From the NCBI GenBank assembly GCA_029779695.1, contig JAKPAB010000352.1, positions 1 to 54,068 on the forward strand: a stretch of DNA of 54,068 nt, written 5' to 3'. Each line of letters begins with the position of its first letter. Position 1 is the stretch's first letter. Source of the DNA: Bacillota bacterium (GTDB lineage: Bacteria > Bacillota > Clostridia > Lachnospirales > Lachnospiraceae). A program made the translations under genes and the position numbers. The notes under the pieces are model-generated. The model was given only the letters and a program-made list of their open reading frames with translations. It made no database searches and was not told where the DNA came from. Shown here in pieces: positions 42,966 through 52,825 of the stretch.

Positions 42966-44114
42966 TTATTTTCTGCCGCCATTTACCTCAGCGATATATG
43001 TCTGATAAACCTTTAGCATATCTTCATCTAAGCATGAGAATATAATAGATATTCCATATTCAGGATTTTTATCCAACCATACTGATACTGTATGAACTGC
43101 TACACTGGCAGCAAGATCAACGGGAAATCCGGATGCTCCTGTAGATATTGCCGGAAATGCTATACTGTGAATTCCTACCTGCTTACATATTTCTAGGCAG
43201 TTTACATAGCACATCGTAAGGATATTTGAAATATTCTCAACGTCATTTTTATCATAAACAGGACCTACAGTATGAATAATATACATCTGCTTAAGAGCAT
43301 ATGCCGGTGTCATGACTGCTGTTCCCTGCTTCAGGCTACCTATCTGATCTAATCGATCCATAAGCCCGTCACCTGCATGTGAATAGATATCATGATCTAC
43401 ACCACCACCATCATTAAATAATGGATCAGCAGAATTGACGATGCACTCACAATCTATATTTAAGATATTGCCCTCATCAAAATATATTCCTCTTTTATCC
43501 ATGAATGCATTCTGATCAGCTTCCAAAATCGCCTTTACCTGATTTTTATTTAGGACAAACGACTCGCTCCAAGGATCAATAACGACAGAGTCCACATCTG
43601 TCATCTTGAGAAATTCATTTAAAAGACGTCTCGAGTCCATGGCTGCTGCATTCTCAGGATTTCTCTTTGTTACCTCTTCCGGAGATGTAAATAATGTAAA
43701 GAACTGCTCATTGTCAGCATTTTTTACAATTTTAAAAAGCATTTCCTGTTTTTCATTTTCCGTAGCAAGAGTCATCGGAACCAGCAAAACACCGTTTTCA
43801 TGAACCACTTTGAGAAGTGCATTCATTACAGGTCTCCAGGTATCTTCATTTCTATCCATACTAAATATCTTGATCTGATTCTTCAGATCTACATTTCTGG
43901 CAAGAATGGCATCCATCTTTTTCTTTTCTTCAGTACCCGCCATATCCTTGAATCCCATCGGGGCTTCACCATGAGAATTGTCATCCTCATGATCATTACC
44001 CTCTGTATCTTTATCTCCTGATCCATTAGGTGTATCTGTCTTTAGATTAGTTCCTGACAGATCCAGATTATCAAGAATTGTTTTGTCCTCACCCTTAATT
44101 AAATGTAATGCCAC
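42966..44114 (-). CDS. SseB-like and macrodomain fusion protein
   Basis: A 382-residue protein. A charged low-complexity start (~20-60) leads to an SseB N-terminal-like domain (~80-200) and a macrodomain (~215-375): CECIVNSADPLFNDGGGVDH, YIIHTVGPVYDKND, AFPAISTGASGFPVDLAAS. Macrodomains bind ADP-ribose. Compared with hydrolytic macrodomains, NAAN is NSAD and the catalytic His position after GGGVD reads Tyr (DIYSHAG), so binding is likelier than hydrolysis. It starts at GTG 44114 with AAAGGA upstream and overlaps recN by 20 nt, the last gene of the long operon. Confidence 0.8.
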   Translation of the reverse strand: MALHLIKGEDKTILDNLDLSGTNLKTDTPNGSGDKDTEGNDHEDDNSHGEAPMGFKDMAGTEEKKKMDAILARNVDLKNQIKIFSMDRNEDTWRPVMNALLKVVHENGVLLVPMTLATENEKQEMLFKIVKNADNEQFFTLFTSPEEVTKRNPENAAAMDSRRLLNEFLKMTDVDSVVIDPWSESFVLNKNQVKAILEADQNAFMDKRGIYFDEGNILNIDCECIVNSADPLFNDGGGVDHDIYSHAGDGLMDRLDQIGSLKQGTAVMTPAYALKQMYIIHTVGPVYDKNDVENISNILTMCYVNCLEICKQVGIHSIAFPAISTGASGFPVDLAASVAVHTVSVWLDKNPEYGISIIFSCLDEDMLKVYQTYIAEVNGGRK

Positions 44115-45816
44115 TTCTAATTCCTTTCTTCAGAGCCTCTGCACTGTCCAAAAGTTCCTCTGCGTTTTCCCTTGTTTTCTCACTTATGCTGACTCCGCCG
44201 AGCATACGTGAGAGTTCATCGATTCTGTCCTCTCTTGAAAGTCTCTTGATCGATGAAACCGTTTCCCCGTTTTTAACTTGTTTTTCCACAACAAAATGGT
44301 TATCTGCCATCGAAGCTATCTGTGGCAGATGAGTAATGCATATTACCTGTGATGAAGCTGCCACTTTATTCAGTTTTTCGGATACCTTTTGAGCTGTACG
44401 TCCACTTATCCCCGCATCGATTTCATCGAAGATCAGTGTATCTATACCATCTCTTTCTGTTGCCGCTGTTTTTATGGCCAAACTGATTCGTGAGAGCTCA
44501 CCACCTGATGCCACGGACCTAAGAGGTTTTAATTCCTCTCCGAGATTCAGTGATATCATGAATTCTCCCTCGTCTCTGCCATTTGCAGTGTATTCACCAG
44601 TCTCTGAAATAGGAAATTCAAATTCTACATTACTGAAATTAAGTTCCCTAAGTGACTCCGAGACCTCTTTCGTAAGACCATCTGCCGCTTTTCGGCGAAG
44701 AGATGTCAGTCTCTTGGCAAGAGAAACATACCTTGTCTCCAACTTGTCGACTTCCTTCTCCAGCTCATTCAGGTAATTGTCATAGTCTTCTAATTGTTTT
44801 ATTTTCTCGGATTTTTCTTCCAAGGTTTTCAGAATTATTTCTATAGAATTACCATATTTATTTTTAAGATCATTGATTATATTCAGTCTATCCTCGACCT
44901 CATGGAAATGCTCCGAGTCAAATTCTGAGTCTGCAAGATAATCTTGAAGTGTTCTGTTAAAGTCATTGACGATGGCATCTGCATCAGAAAGCATCTTACT
45001 CATTTCTTCGATCTTATCATCATAAGAGCTGACTCTTCTTATCTCTATAAGAGCCTTCCCTATTAGACCGGATGCATTATCACCTTCTGAATAAGAGCTA
45101 CCTGAGTCTCCTGTCATATTATAAGCATTATCTAATGCTTCTACAATCTTCTCGCCATTTTTTATCCTGCGATATTCTTCCTCTAGAGAATCATCCTCCC
45201 CCGGCTTAAGGGCTGCATTCTCTATTTCATCGGCCTCGTGCTGTAGAAATAACAGATCCTTGTCCCTATCCTTGGAATTGATCCTGGCGCTTTCCAATTC
45301 TTTTAGCTTATTGGAATAATCTGTATAAGCAACCTTGGTATCAGCCCTGATACCTAGAAGTTCTTCGCCTGCGTAATCATCCACTATTTCAAGATGCTTG
45401 TATTTTTTCAAAAGAGACTGATGTTCATTTTGACCATAAATATCTATCAGTAGCTCTCCCACCGTTTTAAGCTTGGTGGATGGCACACTCTCTCCATTTA
45501 TCTTGGCCTGGGCTCTTGTATCCGATATTCGCCTGGACAGGATCACCTCTCCGTCACATGGCTCTATTCCCATATCTCTTAGCATATTGACCTTTTTTTC
45601 GTCTTCAACGGAAAAAATAGCCTCAACATATGCGTCTGATCCATAATCTCTGATCATATCCTTTGCCGTCTTGCCCCCAAGTGCAATGGACAGAGCTCCC
45701 AAAATAATGGACTTACCTGCTCCTGTTTCTCCCGACAGGATGTTAAGTCCTTTTCTAAACTCTATTTCTTCACTATCGATCAGTGTGAAGTTTTTAATCA
45801 TTAGACTTATCAGCAT
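44095..45816 (-). CDS. recN: DNA repair protein RecN
   Basis: A 573-residue SMC-like ATPase: N-terminal LNILSGETGAGKSIILGALS (Walker A), a central coiled-coil region (~150-390), then VASGGELSRISLAIK (signature) and DTLIFDEIDAGISGRTAQKV (Walker B). It acts in recombinational repair of double-strand breaks. In many Firmicutes argR/ahrC lies directly upstream; here nadK does. Confidence 0.95.
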   Translation of the reverse strand: MLISLMIKNFTLIDSEEIEFRKGLNILSGETGAGKSIILGALSIALGGKTAKDMIRDYGSDAYVEAIFSVEDEKKVNMLRDMGIEPCDGEVILSRRISDTRAQAKINGESVPSTKLKTVGELLIDIYGQNEHQSLLKKYKHLEIVDDYAGEELLGIRADTKVAYTDYSNKLKELESARINSKDRDKDLLFLQHEADEIENAALKPGEDDSLEEEYRRIKNGEKIVEALDNAYNMTGDSGSSYSEGDNASGLIGKALIEIRRVSSYDDKIEEMSKMLSDADAIVNDFNRTLQDYLADSEFDSEHFHEVEDRLNIINDLKNKYGNSIEIILKTLEEKSEKIKQLEDYDNYLNELEKEVDKLETRYVSLAKRLTSLRRKAADGLTKEVSESLRELNFSNVEFEFPISETGEYTANGRDEGEFMISLNLGEELKPLRSVASGGELSRISLAIKTAATERDGIDTLIFDEIDAGISGRTAQKVSEKLNKVAASSQVICITHLPQIASMADNHFVVEKQVKNGETVSSIKRLSREDRIDELSRMLGGVSISEKTRENAEELLDSAEALKKGIRSGITFN

Positions 45817-45861
45817 GTATACCCCCGTTTTCTCAGTTTTATATTTTATACTGATATCGCG

Positions 45862-46698
45862 TTACCTGAATTTTTCACTCATCCTCTGTAAAAAGCTCTT
45901 GTCTGAAAAACGGATCATCTTGGTTATATGGCAAGAACGCTTCACAACCAGTTTATCGCCTTCTTCGATCTCGATCCTTTTATCTCCATCAAATGTTATT
46001 ATAATGGACTCATCCTCATTATTATGCCTTTTATTCAGCTCGATAGTGATTTCATCATCTTTGCATAAAACAATAGATTTTGAATTCATTGCGTGAGGAT
46101 TGATAGGTGTGAGTAATATAACACTGTTCTTCGGATCCACGATCGGTCCTCCGCAAGAAAGGTTATACGCTGTAGATCCTGTTGGAGTTGCCAGAACTAT
46201 TCCATCAGCATCCACACTATATAGATAATTCCCATTTATATAAACAGAAAGCGTGATCATATTCATATCACGTCCGGCAGCAATAGAAATGTCATTAAGC
46301 GCACTTTCGATGACATATTCTTTGCCATCCATATCTATGCTGCCTCGTAACATCATCCTGTCTTCTGTCTCGTACTCGTCTGAAAACAGACTGTCTATTG
46401 CGTCTTCCACTGTAGAATCATCCAGATCACACAAGAATCCAAGATGACCTCGGTTAACTCCAACAATCGGAATCCCTTGTCTCATGGCAAGCTTAGAAGC
46501 AAAGACCAATGTTCCGTCTCCGCCAACGGATATCATGCACTCCGTATCCTGTGGTATATTGGGGATCAAATCAACATTTTTGGAATAAGCTCCATAAGCG
46601 GATATTCCGCCTCTTTTTTTGATCATCCCCTGTATACTCCGAATAAGCTCCAGATTGCTTTTATCTTCGGATCTTGTAACAATAAAAAAATTCTTCAA
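45862..46698 (-). CDS. nadK: NAD kinase
   Basis: A 278-residue kinase with the GGDGTLVFASKL motif (~59-70), the NE/D-type site region VIESALNDISIAAG and the conserved GSTAYNLSCGGPIV. It phosphorylates NAD to NADP. It starts 1 nt after the tlyA stop. Confidence 0.95.
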   Translation of the reverse strand: MKNFFIVTRSEDKSNLELIRSIQGMIKKRGGISAYGAYSKNVDLIPNIPQDTECMISVGGDGTLVFASKLAMRQGIPIVGVNRGHLGFLCDLDDSTVEDAIDSLFSDEYETEDRMMLRGSIDMDGKEYVIESALNDISIAAGRDMNMITLSVYINGNYLYSVDADGIVLATPTGSTAYNLSCGGPIVDPKNSVILLTPINPHAMNSKSIVLCKDDEITIELNKRHNNEDESIIITFDGDKRIEIEEGDKLVVKRSCHITKMIRFSDKSFLQRMSEKFR

Positions 46699-46699
46699 A

Positions 46700-47590
46700 T
46701 CACTTATCTAATGCCGCATGTGCTGCTGTAACAACTGCATCTGCGTCAACTCCTCCTATGATTCCAACCGATTCTTCTATATCAACAGCATCAACGCTTG
46801 TCTCTTTTTTCGTATCTACAGCAGATGCCTTATTAATGTTTTCATCGCTAACTTCATCCTGGTTCTTACGGATGTGGATCAAGAATTCAATATTGCCTTC
46901 CGGTCCCTTAATAGGTGAGTAATCCAATCCCAATACATCATAACCATGACTAAGTACAAAGCTCTGTATCATATTGATCACATCTCTTTGAACAGATGCC
47001 TCACGAACAACTCCGTGTTTACCGACGTTCTCACGTCCTGCCTCAAACTGAGGCTTGATCAGACATACCATTTCAGCATTGTCGCTTAACAGCTTTCTAA
47101 CCGGTGCCAATATTTTAGTCAGAGAAATAAAAGAAACATCACAAGATGCAAAATCTATCTTGTCCTTAATATCCTCCTCTGTAACGTAACGAATATTAGT
47201 CTTTTCCATACATACGACTCTTTCGTCCGTACGAAGCTTCCAGGCAAACTGACCATAACCTACATCAACTGCATAGACCTTTTTCGCTCCATTTTGAAGC
47301 ATACAATCGGTAAATCCTCCTGTAGATGCACCAATATCCATGCAGATAAGACCATTAAGATCTATCGGAAATGAATTCATAGCCTTTTCTAGCTTATGTC
47401 CACCACGGCTCACATATTTTTGAACCTTACCACGGAACTCTATTTCGCTATCCTCATTGAACTTCATTCCGGCCTTATCTTCACGATTACCATTTACGAA
47501 AATATTTCCTTCCATAATGGCTGTCTTGGCCTGTTCCCTTGACTGAAAAATATCCTTTTTGACTAATAAAACATCAAGTCTTTCTTTCAT
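46700..47590 (-). CDS. tlyA: TlyA-family rRNA 2'-O-methyltransferase
   Basis: A 296-residue protein: an S4 RNA-binding domain (RLDVLLVKKDIFQSREQAKT, ~3-60) followed by an FtsJ-type methyltransferase domain with MDIGASTGGFTDCMLQNGAK (AdoMet site). TlyA proteins methylate 16S and 23S rRNA. Near the C-terminus an acidic Ser/Asp/Lys-rich insertion of ~40 residues precedes the last helix (DAVVTAAHAALDK). Two ATG codons adjoin; the second (47590) has better spacing to AAGG. Confidence 0.9.
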   Translation of the reverse strand: MKERLDVLLVKKDIFQSREQAKTAIMEGNIFVNGNREDKAGMKFNEDSEIEFRGKVQKYVSRGGHKLEKAMNSFPIDLNGLICMDIGASTGGFTDCMLQNGAKKVYAVDVGYGQFAWKLRTDERVVCMEKTNIRYVTEEDIKDKIDFASCDVSFISLTKILAPVRKLLSDNAEMVCLIKPQFEAGRENVGKHGVVREASVQRDVINMIQSFVLSHGYDVLGLDYSPIKGPEGNIEFLIHIRKNQDEVSDENINKASAVDTKKETSVDAVDIEESVGIIGGVDADAVVTAAHAALDK

Positions 47591-47601
47591 CATGTACCTT
47601 A

Positions 47602-49470
47602 TTATTCTATGGTTTTTTTATATGCTCTATAGACTCTGTCTGCTACAGAAACTGCATCGAGTCCTAATCTACTTAATAACAGATCACGATTGCCGTGAGT
47701 CACATACTCTGTTGGAATTGAAATATTCATTATATCACCCTTGTATTTATCCTGGATAAGAAACTCGGTAACATGTTCTCCGAATCCGCCACTTAAGACA
47801 TTTTCCTCAAGCGTTACTATTAAATTATACTTATTCTTTGCATCTATCAGATAATGCCTATCCAAAGGCATTGCAAATCTCGCGTTGCAAAGAGTAACCG
47901 ACAATCCCTTTTCCAATAGAAGATTTCTCGCTTCCTCTGCAACTGAAACCATTGATCCGATCGCATACAATAAAACTGAATGACCGCTATAGATCTCCTC
48001 TGACTTACCAAGCCTAAGAGGCTCTCTGTATTCCTTTAGTCCCTGATACGCATTTCCCTTGGGATATCTGATTGCCACAGGTCCATTCATAGATAATGCA
48101 AGCTTGACCATATCTGACAGCTCCCACTTATTCTTCGGAGCCATGACAGTAAGGTTGGGTATAGTCAGAAGATATGAGAGATCAAATATTCCCTGATGTG
48201 TCGCTCCATCTGTTCCCACGATTCCTGCTCGGTCAATGGCAAAAATAACATGAAGATTCTGAAGACATACGTCATGAAGTAGTTCATCATATGCGCGCTG
48301 TAAAAATGTAGAATATACAGCAAATACCGGTTTTAATCCCTGGGTAGCCAGTCCTGCTGCAAATGTAACCGCATGTTCCTCCGCGATACCTACATCAAAA
48401 AATCTCTCAGGAAACGAATTATGGAATCGACGAAGTCCGGTTCCATCTTCCATTGCAGCTGTAATGGCAACGACCTTATCATCTCTTTGTCCCATTTTCT
48501 TCATTACTGTAGAGAAAATATCCGTATATCCCGGCTGACATTTCTTTTTGGGGATACCAGTCTCCAGATCAAACGGTGCAGTTCCATGAAAACGAGCCGG
48601 GTGCTTCTCAGCCGGAGCATATCCCTTGCCCTTATGGGTAACGACGTGAACCAGTACAACACCTTTATATGACAGTGCTCGTCTAAACATTCTGACCATG
48701 GCATTTACATCATGTCCATCAACTGGACCGAGGTACATAATACCCATCTCTTCAAAGAGCATTCCAGGTACAAATAACTGTTTCATACCATTTTTGGTTC
48801 TTCTTATATTAGCAACCAGCTTCTCACCATAAACTGGGATTTTCTCCAAAGAAGCTGTGATATCATATTTGAGATCTGTGTACTTAGGACTCGTCCTAAG
48901 CTTGGACAGTTCCTGACTCATTCCCCCTACGTTAGGGCTAATGGACATTTTATTATCATTTAGAATTATTGTAAGATTTGATTTAAGTGCAGAAGAATTA
49001 TTAATACCTTCCAATGCCAGACCGCCAGTAAGTGCACCATCTCCTATAACGGAAACAACTTTATAATCAGCCCCGGTAATGTCTCTCGCATAAGCCATTC
49101 CTAGGCCTGCTGATATAGAAGTAGATGCGTGACCTGTACCAAAAGCATCTGATTTGCTCTCACTTATACTTGGAAAACCGGATAAGCCGCCATAAGACCT
49201 AAGGGTCTTAAAATCACCCTTCCTCCCGGTCAAGATTTTATGTGTATAACTTTGATGACCTACATCAAAAATAAGCTTATCCTCCGGGAAATCCATAATT
49301 AAATGAAGAGCAATCGTAAGCTCTACAGATCCCAGATTCGAAGCCAGATGTCCGCCGGTAACAGAAAGATTTTCTATTAGAAATTCTCTGATCTCGGTTG
49401 CGAGAACAGGAAGCTCCTCCGGTGATAATTTCTTTATATCATTCGGAGTATTTATTTTTTCAAGAATCAT
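47602..49470 (-). CDS. dxs: 1-deoxy-D-xylulose-5-phosphate synthase
   Basis: A 622-residue thiamine-diphosphate enzyme. Motifs: GHQSYTHKILTGR, GTGHASTSISAGLGMAYARD, the TPP site GDGALTGGLALEGINN, then the transketolase pyrimidine domain DVGIAEEHAVTFAAGLA and DRAGIVGTDGATHQG. It makes deoxyxylulose phosphate for isoprenoids and thiamine, and sits next to ispA in the same pathway. Confidence 0.97.
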   Translation of the reverse strand: MILEKINTPNDIKKLSPEELPVLATEIREFLIENLSVTGGHLASNLGSVELTIALHLIMDFPEDKLIFDVGHQSYTHKILTGRKGDFKTLRSYGGLSGFPSISESKSDAFGTGHASTSISAGLGMAYARDITGADYKVVSVIGDGALTGGLALEGINNSSALKSNLTIILNDNKMSISPNVGGMSQELSKLRTSPKYTDLKYDITASLEKIPVYGEKLVANIRRTKNGMKQLFVPGMLFEEMGIMYLGPVDGHDVNAMVRMFRRALSYKGVVLVHVVTHKGKGYAPAEKHPARFHGTAPFDLETGIPKKKCQPGYTDIFSTVMKKMGQRDDKVVAITAAMEDGTGLRRFHNSFPERFFDVGIAEEHAVTFAAGLATQGLKPVFAVYSTFLQRAYDELLHDVCLQNLHVIFAIDRAGIVGTDGATHQGIFDLSYLLTIPNLTVMAPKNKWELSDMVKLALSMNGPVAIRYPKGNAYQGLKEYREPLRLGKSEEIYSGHSVLLYAIGSMVSVAEEARNLLLEKGLSVTLCNARFAMPLDRHYLIDAKNKYNLIVTLEENVLSGGFGEHVTEFLIQDKYKGDIMNISIPTEYVTHGNRDLLLSRLGLDAVSVADRVYRAYKKTIE

Positions 49471-49483
49471 ATTTTATACTCCA

Positions 49484-50389
49484 TCATGCTTCTCTGGATG
49501 TCAGATATTGCATTAGTTTCTTTAAAAATGTGCTGTCTCCGGAAATGTTGGATAAAATACCCATTGCATCCTCTGTGAGCCACTGTACATCTTCCTTTGC
49601 TTTATCCAATCCTGTCAAAGACACATATGTAGTCTTGTTGTTTTTCTCATCCTGACCATGAGATTTGCCGGTTTTATCCGAGCTACCCTCAATATCCAAA
49701 ATGTCATCTACGATCTGAAAGGCAATTCCAATATCATGTCCGATTTCTTCGGTCTTTTTAACAGCTTCATCCGAAGCTCCAGCCAGAACCGCACCAATCA
49801 TAAGCGAAGCTTCAATCAGACATGCGGTTTTCTTCTCATAGATGAATTCAATTTTATCCTTGGTCATGGTATAACCATCACCATTGTCCTCTTCAACATC
49901 AGCTACTTGCCCGCCCAACATGCCATTTATGCCTGATTTATCAAAAAGGATTCTAATAGCCTTGACCACACTTTTAGTCTCATCATCATTAGAAATCAGG
50001 TCAAATGCACCTGTTGCTGTTTCAACCGCATAATTTAATAATCCATCTCCGGCCAATATACCCATGGCCTCTCCGAATTTAGCATGTGTAGTAGGATTAC
50101 CGCGTCGAAGCATATCATCGTCCATTGCAGGCAGATCATCATGAACCAGTGAATACGTATGTATCATCTCAATTGCTGCCAAAAAAGGTTCTATGATCTT
50201 ACTATTACCGCCAAACAAACGAAATGTCTCCAGCATTATCACCGGGCGAAGTCTCTTACCTCCCACCAGTACGCTGTAATTCATTGCTTCCATAACGGTT
50301 TTTTGAAATCCCTTTTCCTCAGGCAGATATGTGAGTAGAATACCATTCACCTCATCGGCCCGTGATCCAAGTTCTTCTGCAACGTCCAT
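49484..50389 (-). CDS. ispA: Polyprenyl (farnesyl) diphosphate synthase
   Basis: A 301-residue prenyltransferase with the first aspartate-rich motif DDLPAMDDDMLRRG and the second DDILDIEG, plus GGKRLRPVIMLE. It condenses isopentenyl units to geranyl/farnesyl diphosphate. ATG 50389 lies 8 nt after GAGGAG, which overlaps the xseB stop region; a TTG one codon upstream is less likely. Confidence 0.95.
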   Translation of the reverse strand: MDVAEELGSRADEVNGILLTYLPEEKGFQKTVMEAMNYSVLVGGKRLRPVIMLETFRLFGGNSKIIEPFLAAIEMIHTYSLVHDDLPAMDDDMLRRGNPTTHAKFGEAMGILAGDGLLNYAVETATGAFDLISNDDETKSVVKAIRILFDKSGINGMLGGQVADVEEDNGDGYTMTKDKIEFIYEKKTACLIEASLMIGAVLAGASDEAVKKTEEIGHDIGIAFQIVDDILDIEGSSDKTGKSHGQDEKNNKTTYVSLTGLDKAKEDVQWLTEDAMGILSNISGDSTFLKKLMQYLTSREA

Positions 50390-50393
50390 CAAG

Positions 50394-50633
50394 TTACTCC
50401 TCTACTGCTGTAAAATCAGCCAGATCTCCTGTTTCTGTAATGATCTGAACTTCTTTTTCGACTCTGTCGATTTTAGTATTACATTCTTTAATGAGCTTGG
50501 TTCCACGTAGGAACAACGAAAATGATTTTTCGAGAGGAACATCCTCTGCTTCCATCTCTTTCAGAACCCCCTCAAGTTCCTCAAATGCTTCTTCAAGTGT
50601 CTTTTCGTTCTCTTTTATCTCTGTTTCACCCAC
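50394..50633 (-). CDS. xseB: Exodeoxyribonuclease VII small subunit
   Basis: A 79-residue protein of the XseB family: LEEAFEELEGVLKEMEAEDV, PLEKSFSLFLRGTKLIKECN. I choose GTG 50633, because GGAGG lies 8 nt before it and the size then equals the family norm. A reading to 50699 would add 22 residues and overlap xseA by 41 nt without a ribosome site. Confidence 0.85.
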   Translation of the reverse strand: MGETEIKENEKTLEEAFEELEGVLKEMEAEDVPLEKSFSLFLRGTKLIKECNTKIDRVEKEVQIITETGDLADFTAVEE

Positions 50634-50658
50634 TGTTTTCTCCTCCAAATCCCCCAGT

Positions 50659-51942
50659 TTACAGTTTAATGTATTTCCCTCTGATGTCATTTTTTTCAAT
50701 GTTCTTTGCTACGGCATGTATCACGCCATCATGCATGATCATATCGAAGCTATCTCCAACCGTCACTGCATCCACACCCTTTAGATGCTTGCCGGTTTTA
50801 TCTATAGGATAAGAATAACCGCTATCTAATTTTTTAAGCGGCGACACACTGTCTAATCTTCCGGAATCCCCGATCAGTCGCTTTTTCATGGCTTCCACCC
50901 TGAAAAGTAATATATCCGAAAGCAGTTTCGAATCAGGCACCATTGATCTGGTAGCTCTGATGGAATTTTTCATATTAAGCTGTAACAAAGTGCTGCAATT
51001 TTCTAATCTATTCTTATACGACAACAGTCTCTGCTCCGGAGAATTAGCGGCCAGTCTGTGGGACAAGACTTCCAGTTTATTCTTCTTTTTCTCCATCACA
51101 TATTGCATCCATTGTAGAAGTTCATCCAGATCCTCTGCGTATCTGTCCTCAACTTCTTCATATCTGGTAACTGCCTTTTCAGCGGCTTCCGATGGAGTCG
51201 CTGCCCGCATATCGGCTACAAAATCAGCAATCGTATAATCTGTCTCATGGCCAACTGCGGATATAATAGGAGTGTCACAGTCAAAAATCGCCTGTGCCAC
51301 AATTTTTTCATTAAAAGACCACAGATCTTCGATAGAGCCGCCCCCGCGACCGACTATCATTACATCCAGGCCCATCTTATCAAGAGTCTCAATTCCATGA
51401 ACTATTGATCCTGCCCCGGACTCGCCCTGAACAAGTGCCGGACACAGTACTATCTTAATATACGGATTACGTCTCTTCGCTATCCGTATAATATCCCTGA
51501 CTGCCGCGCCACTTGGTGATGTTACGATCCCCAGGCTCTTTATATATTTAGGAATCTCACGCTTATATGTAGCATCGAACATTCCCATTTCTTTTAATTC
51601 TTCCTTGAGCTCAAGGTACCTCTGGTATAATACTCCGCTTCCCTGCTGCTCAATTTTTTTGGCAACTATCTGATGATAGCCACCCTTGGTATATACCTGA
51701 ATGGTTCCGGTTATAACAACCTTGTCACCATCTTTCATACGAAACTTCATGGGCAGGACATTACTCCTATACATGATTCCACGCATAGAACTCTTCTCAT
51801 CCTTCATAGTAAAATAAATAATCCCCGAAGGATGATAATTAACGTTTGAGACCTCGCCGGATATCTGCAGGTTCTCTAGAAATGTATCCTGCTCGATCAG
51901 TCCCTTTATGAAATTATTTACCTGTGTTACAGAATAAATCAT
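50659..51942 (-). CDS. xseA: Exodeoxyribonuclease VII large subunit
   Basis: A 427-residue nuclease subunit: an OB-fold (~5-100, LQISGEVSNVNYHPSGIIYF), the catalytic domain with IVTSPSGAAVRDIIRIAKRR, VGRGGGSIEDLWSFNEKIVA and SAVGHETDYTIADFVADMRA, and a coiled coil (~265-350). With XseB it degrades single-stranded DNA. It overlaps nusB by 4 nt. Confidence 0.95.
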   Translation of the reverse strand: MIYSVTQVNNFIKGLIEQDTFLENLQISGEVSNVNYHPSGIIYFTMKDEKSSMRGIMYRSNVLPMKFRMKDGDKVVITGTIQVYTKGGYHQIVAKKIEQQGSGVLYQRYLELKEELKEMGMFDATYKREIPKYIKSLGIVTSPSGAAVRDIIRIAKRRNPYIKIVLCPALVQGESGAGSIVHGIETLDKMGLDVMIVGRGGGSIEDLWSFNEKIVAQAIFDCDTPIISAVGHETDYTIADFVADMRAATPSEAAEKAVTRYEEVEDRYAEDLDELLQWMQYVMEKKKNKLEVLSHRLAANSPEQRLLSYKNRLENCSTLLQLNMKNSIRATRSMVPDSKLLSDILLFRVEAMKKRLIGDSGRLDSVSPLKKLDSGYSYPIDKTGKHLKGVDAVTVGDSFDMIMHDGVIHAVAKNIEKNDIRGKYIKL

Positions 51943-52334
51943 CCAACAACCTTTGCGAGAACTCCGTTTATAAATGCCGGAGAAGAATCTTCTCCATACT
52001 CTTTTGCCAGCTCTACAGCCTCGTTAATTGCTACGCCAAAGGGTAATTCCTCGATTTTGATCTCGTATACTGCAAGTCTCATAATCGTAAGATCGACCTT
52101 GGGCATACGTGTAGTCTTCCATCCATCCGATGTATCGTTTATAACCTTATCGATCTCATCGATATGATCAACTACATCCCTAGATTTGGTTTTAATGTAT
52201 TCAGCATCTTTTTCTGGATAAGGACCGGCATCTTCAAAATATGTATCGAACTGCTGATTAACGTCCTCTCCTTCATAGAAATTGGCCTGAAAAAGGCCTT
52301 TAAATATTTCTTCACGGATCTCGTGTCTTGTCAT
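51939..52334 (-). CDS. nusB: Transcription antitermination factor NusB
   Basis: A 131-residue helical protein with the NusB features EIREEIFKGLFQANFYEGED and LRLAVYEI-type LTIMRLAVYEIKI, PFGVAINEAVELAKEYGED. It binds boxA RNA and S10 to promote rRNA read-through. Confidence 0.92.
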   Translation of the reverse strand: MTRHEIREEIFKGLFQANFYEGEDVNQQFDTYFEDAGPYPEKDAEYIKTKSRDVVDHIDEIDKVINDTSDGWKTTRMPKVDLTIMRLAVYEIKIEELPFGVAINEAVELAKEYGEDSSPAFINGVLAKVVG

Positions 52335-52353
52335 GGTTCTATTTCTCCTGAGC

Positions 52354-52722
52354 TTATTTTGCGGAAGTACTGTTTATAATAACAGTAGAAACTTTTACAT
52401 CTACTGCCTTGATCTTGAGATCCGTCATGTTTTCGACTGAGCTCTTGACCTTTTCCTGAACTGCTTCCGTAACCTTCATTATTGAATATCCATATTTTAC
52501 AGAAAGAATAATCTGAATAGATAACATTCCGTTATCCTCATGGATCAATCTGATAGCCTTGGATAATTTACTCATCCCGGCCTTAGGTAAAAGCTTGTTG
52601 TTAATTCCGCCAGTCAATGTATCAACACCTTCTACTTCCAGTGCTCCCAGTCCGGCAATAGCCAGAATTACTTCTTCATTAATGGTTATGCCTTCTCTGA
52701 TGGTAAATGTTTTATCAGCCAT
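52354..52722 (-). CDS. Asp23/Gls24-family envelope stress protein
   Basis: A 122-residue Asp23/Gls24 protein (formerly DUF322): ITINEEVILAIAGLGALEVE, VDTLTGG, LSIQIILSVKYGYSIMKVTE, VQEKVKSSVENMT, KAVDVKVSTVII. Such proteins lie at the membrane and respond to envelope stress. It is the promoter-proximal gene of the operon reaching to 42966 and has TTGGAGG before its ATG. Confidence 0.9.
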   Translation of the reverse strand: MADKTFTIREGITINEEVILAIAGLGALEVEGVDTLTGGINNKLLPKAGMSKLSKAIRLIHEDNGMLSIQIILSVKYGYSIMKVTEAVQEKVKSSVENMTDLKIKAVDVKVSTVIINSTSAK

Positions 52723-52759
52723 CTTGTTACCTCCAAAAATTATAAATTTCGACGAGTAG

Positions 52760-52788
52760 AGTATACCACACTTATGGTCATCAAGTGA
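52760..52788 (-). promoter_or_regulatory. Predicted promoter of the asp23-nusB-...-recN operon
   Basis: Minus strand TATACT (52760-52765) preceded by TG in an extended -10 context (TGGTATACT), with a weak -35. All ten genes downstream to 42966 run on the same strand with gaps under about 50 nt or overlaps. Confidence 0.45.
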
Positions 52789-52825
52789 ACCTGAAATAAT
52801 TGTTGCATCATCCCAACGATCACTT

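Noticed and set aside
50634-50699. Longer XseB beginning inside xseA
   Set aside because: No ribosome site, and the extra 22 residues exceed the family size; GTG 50633 has GGAGG.
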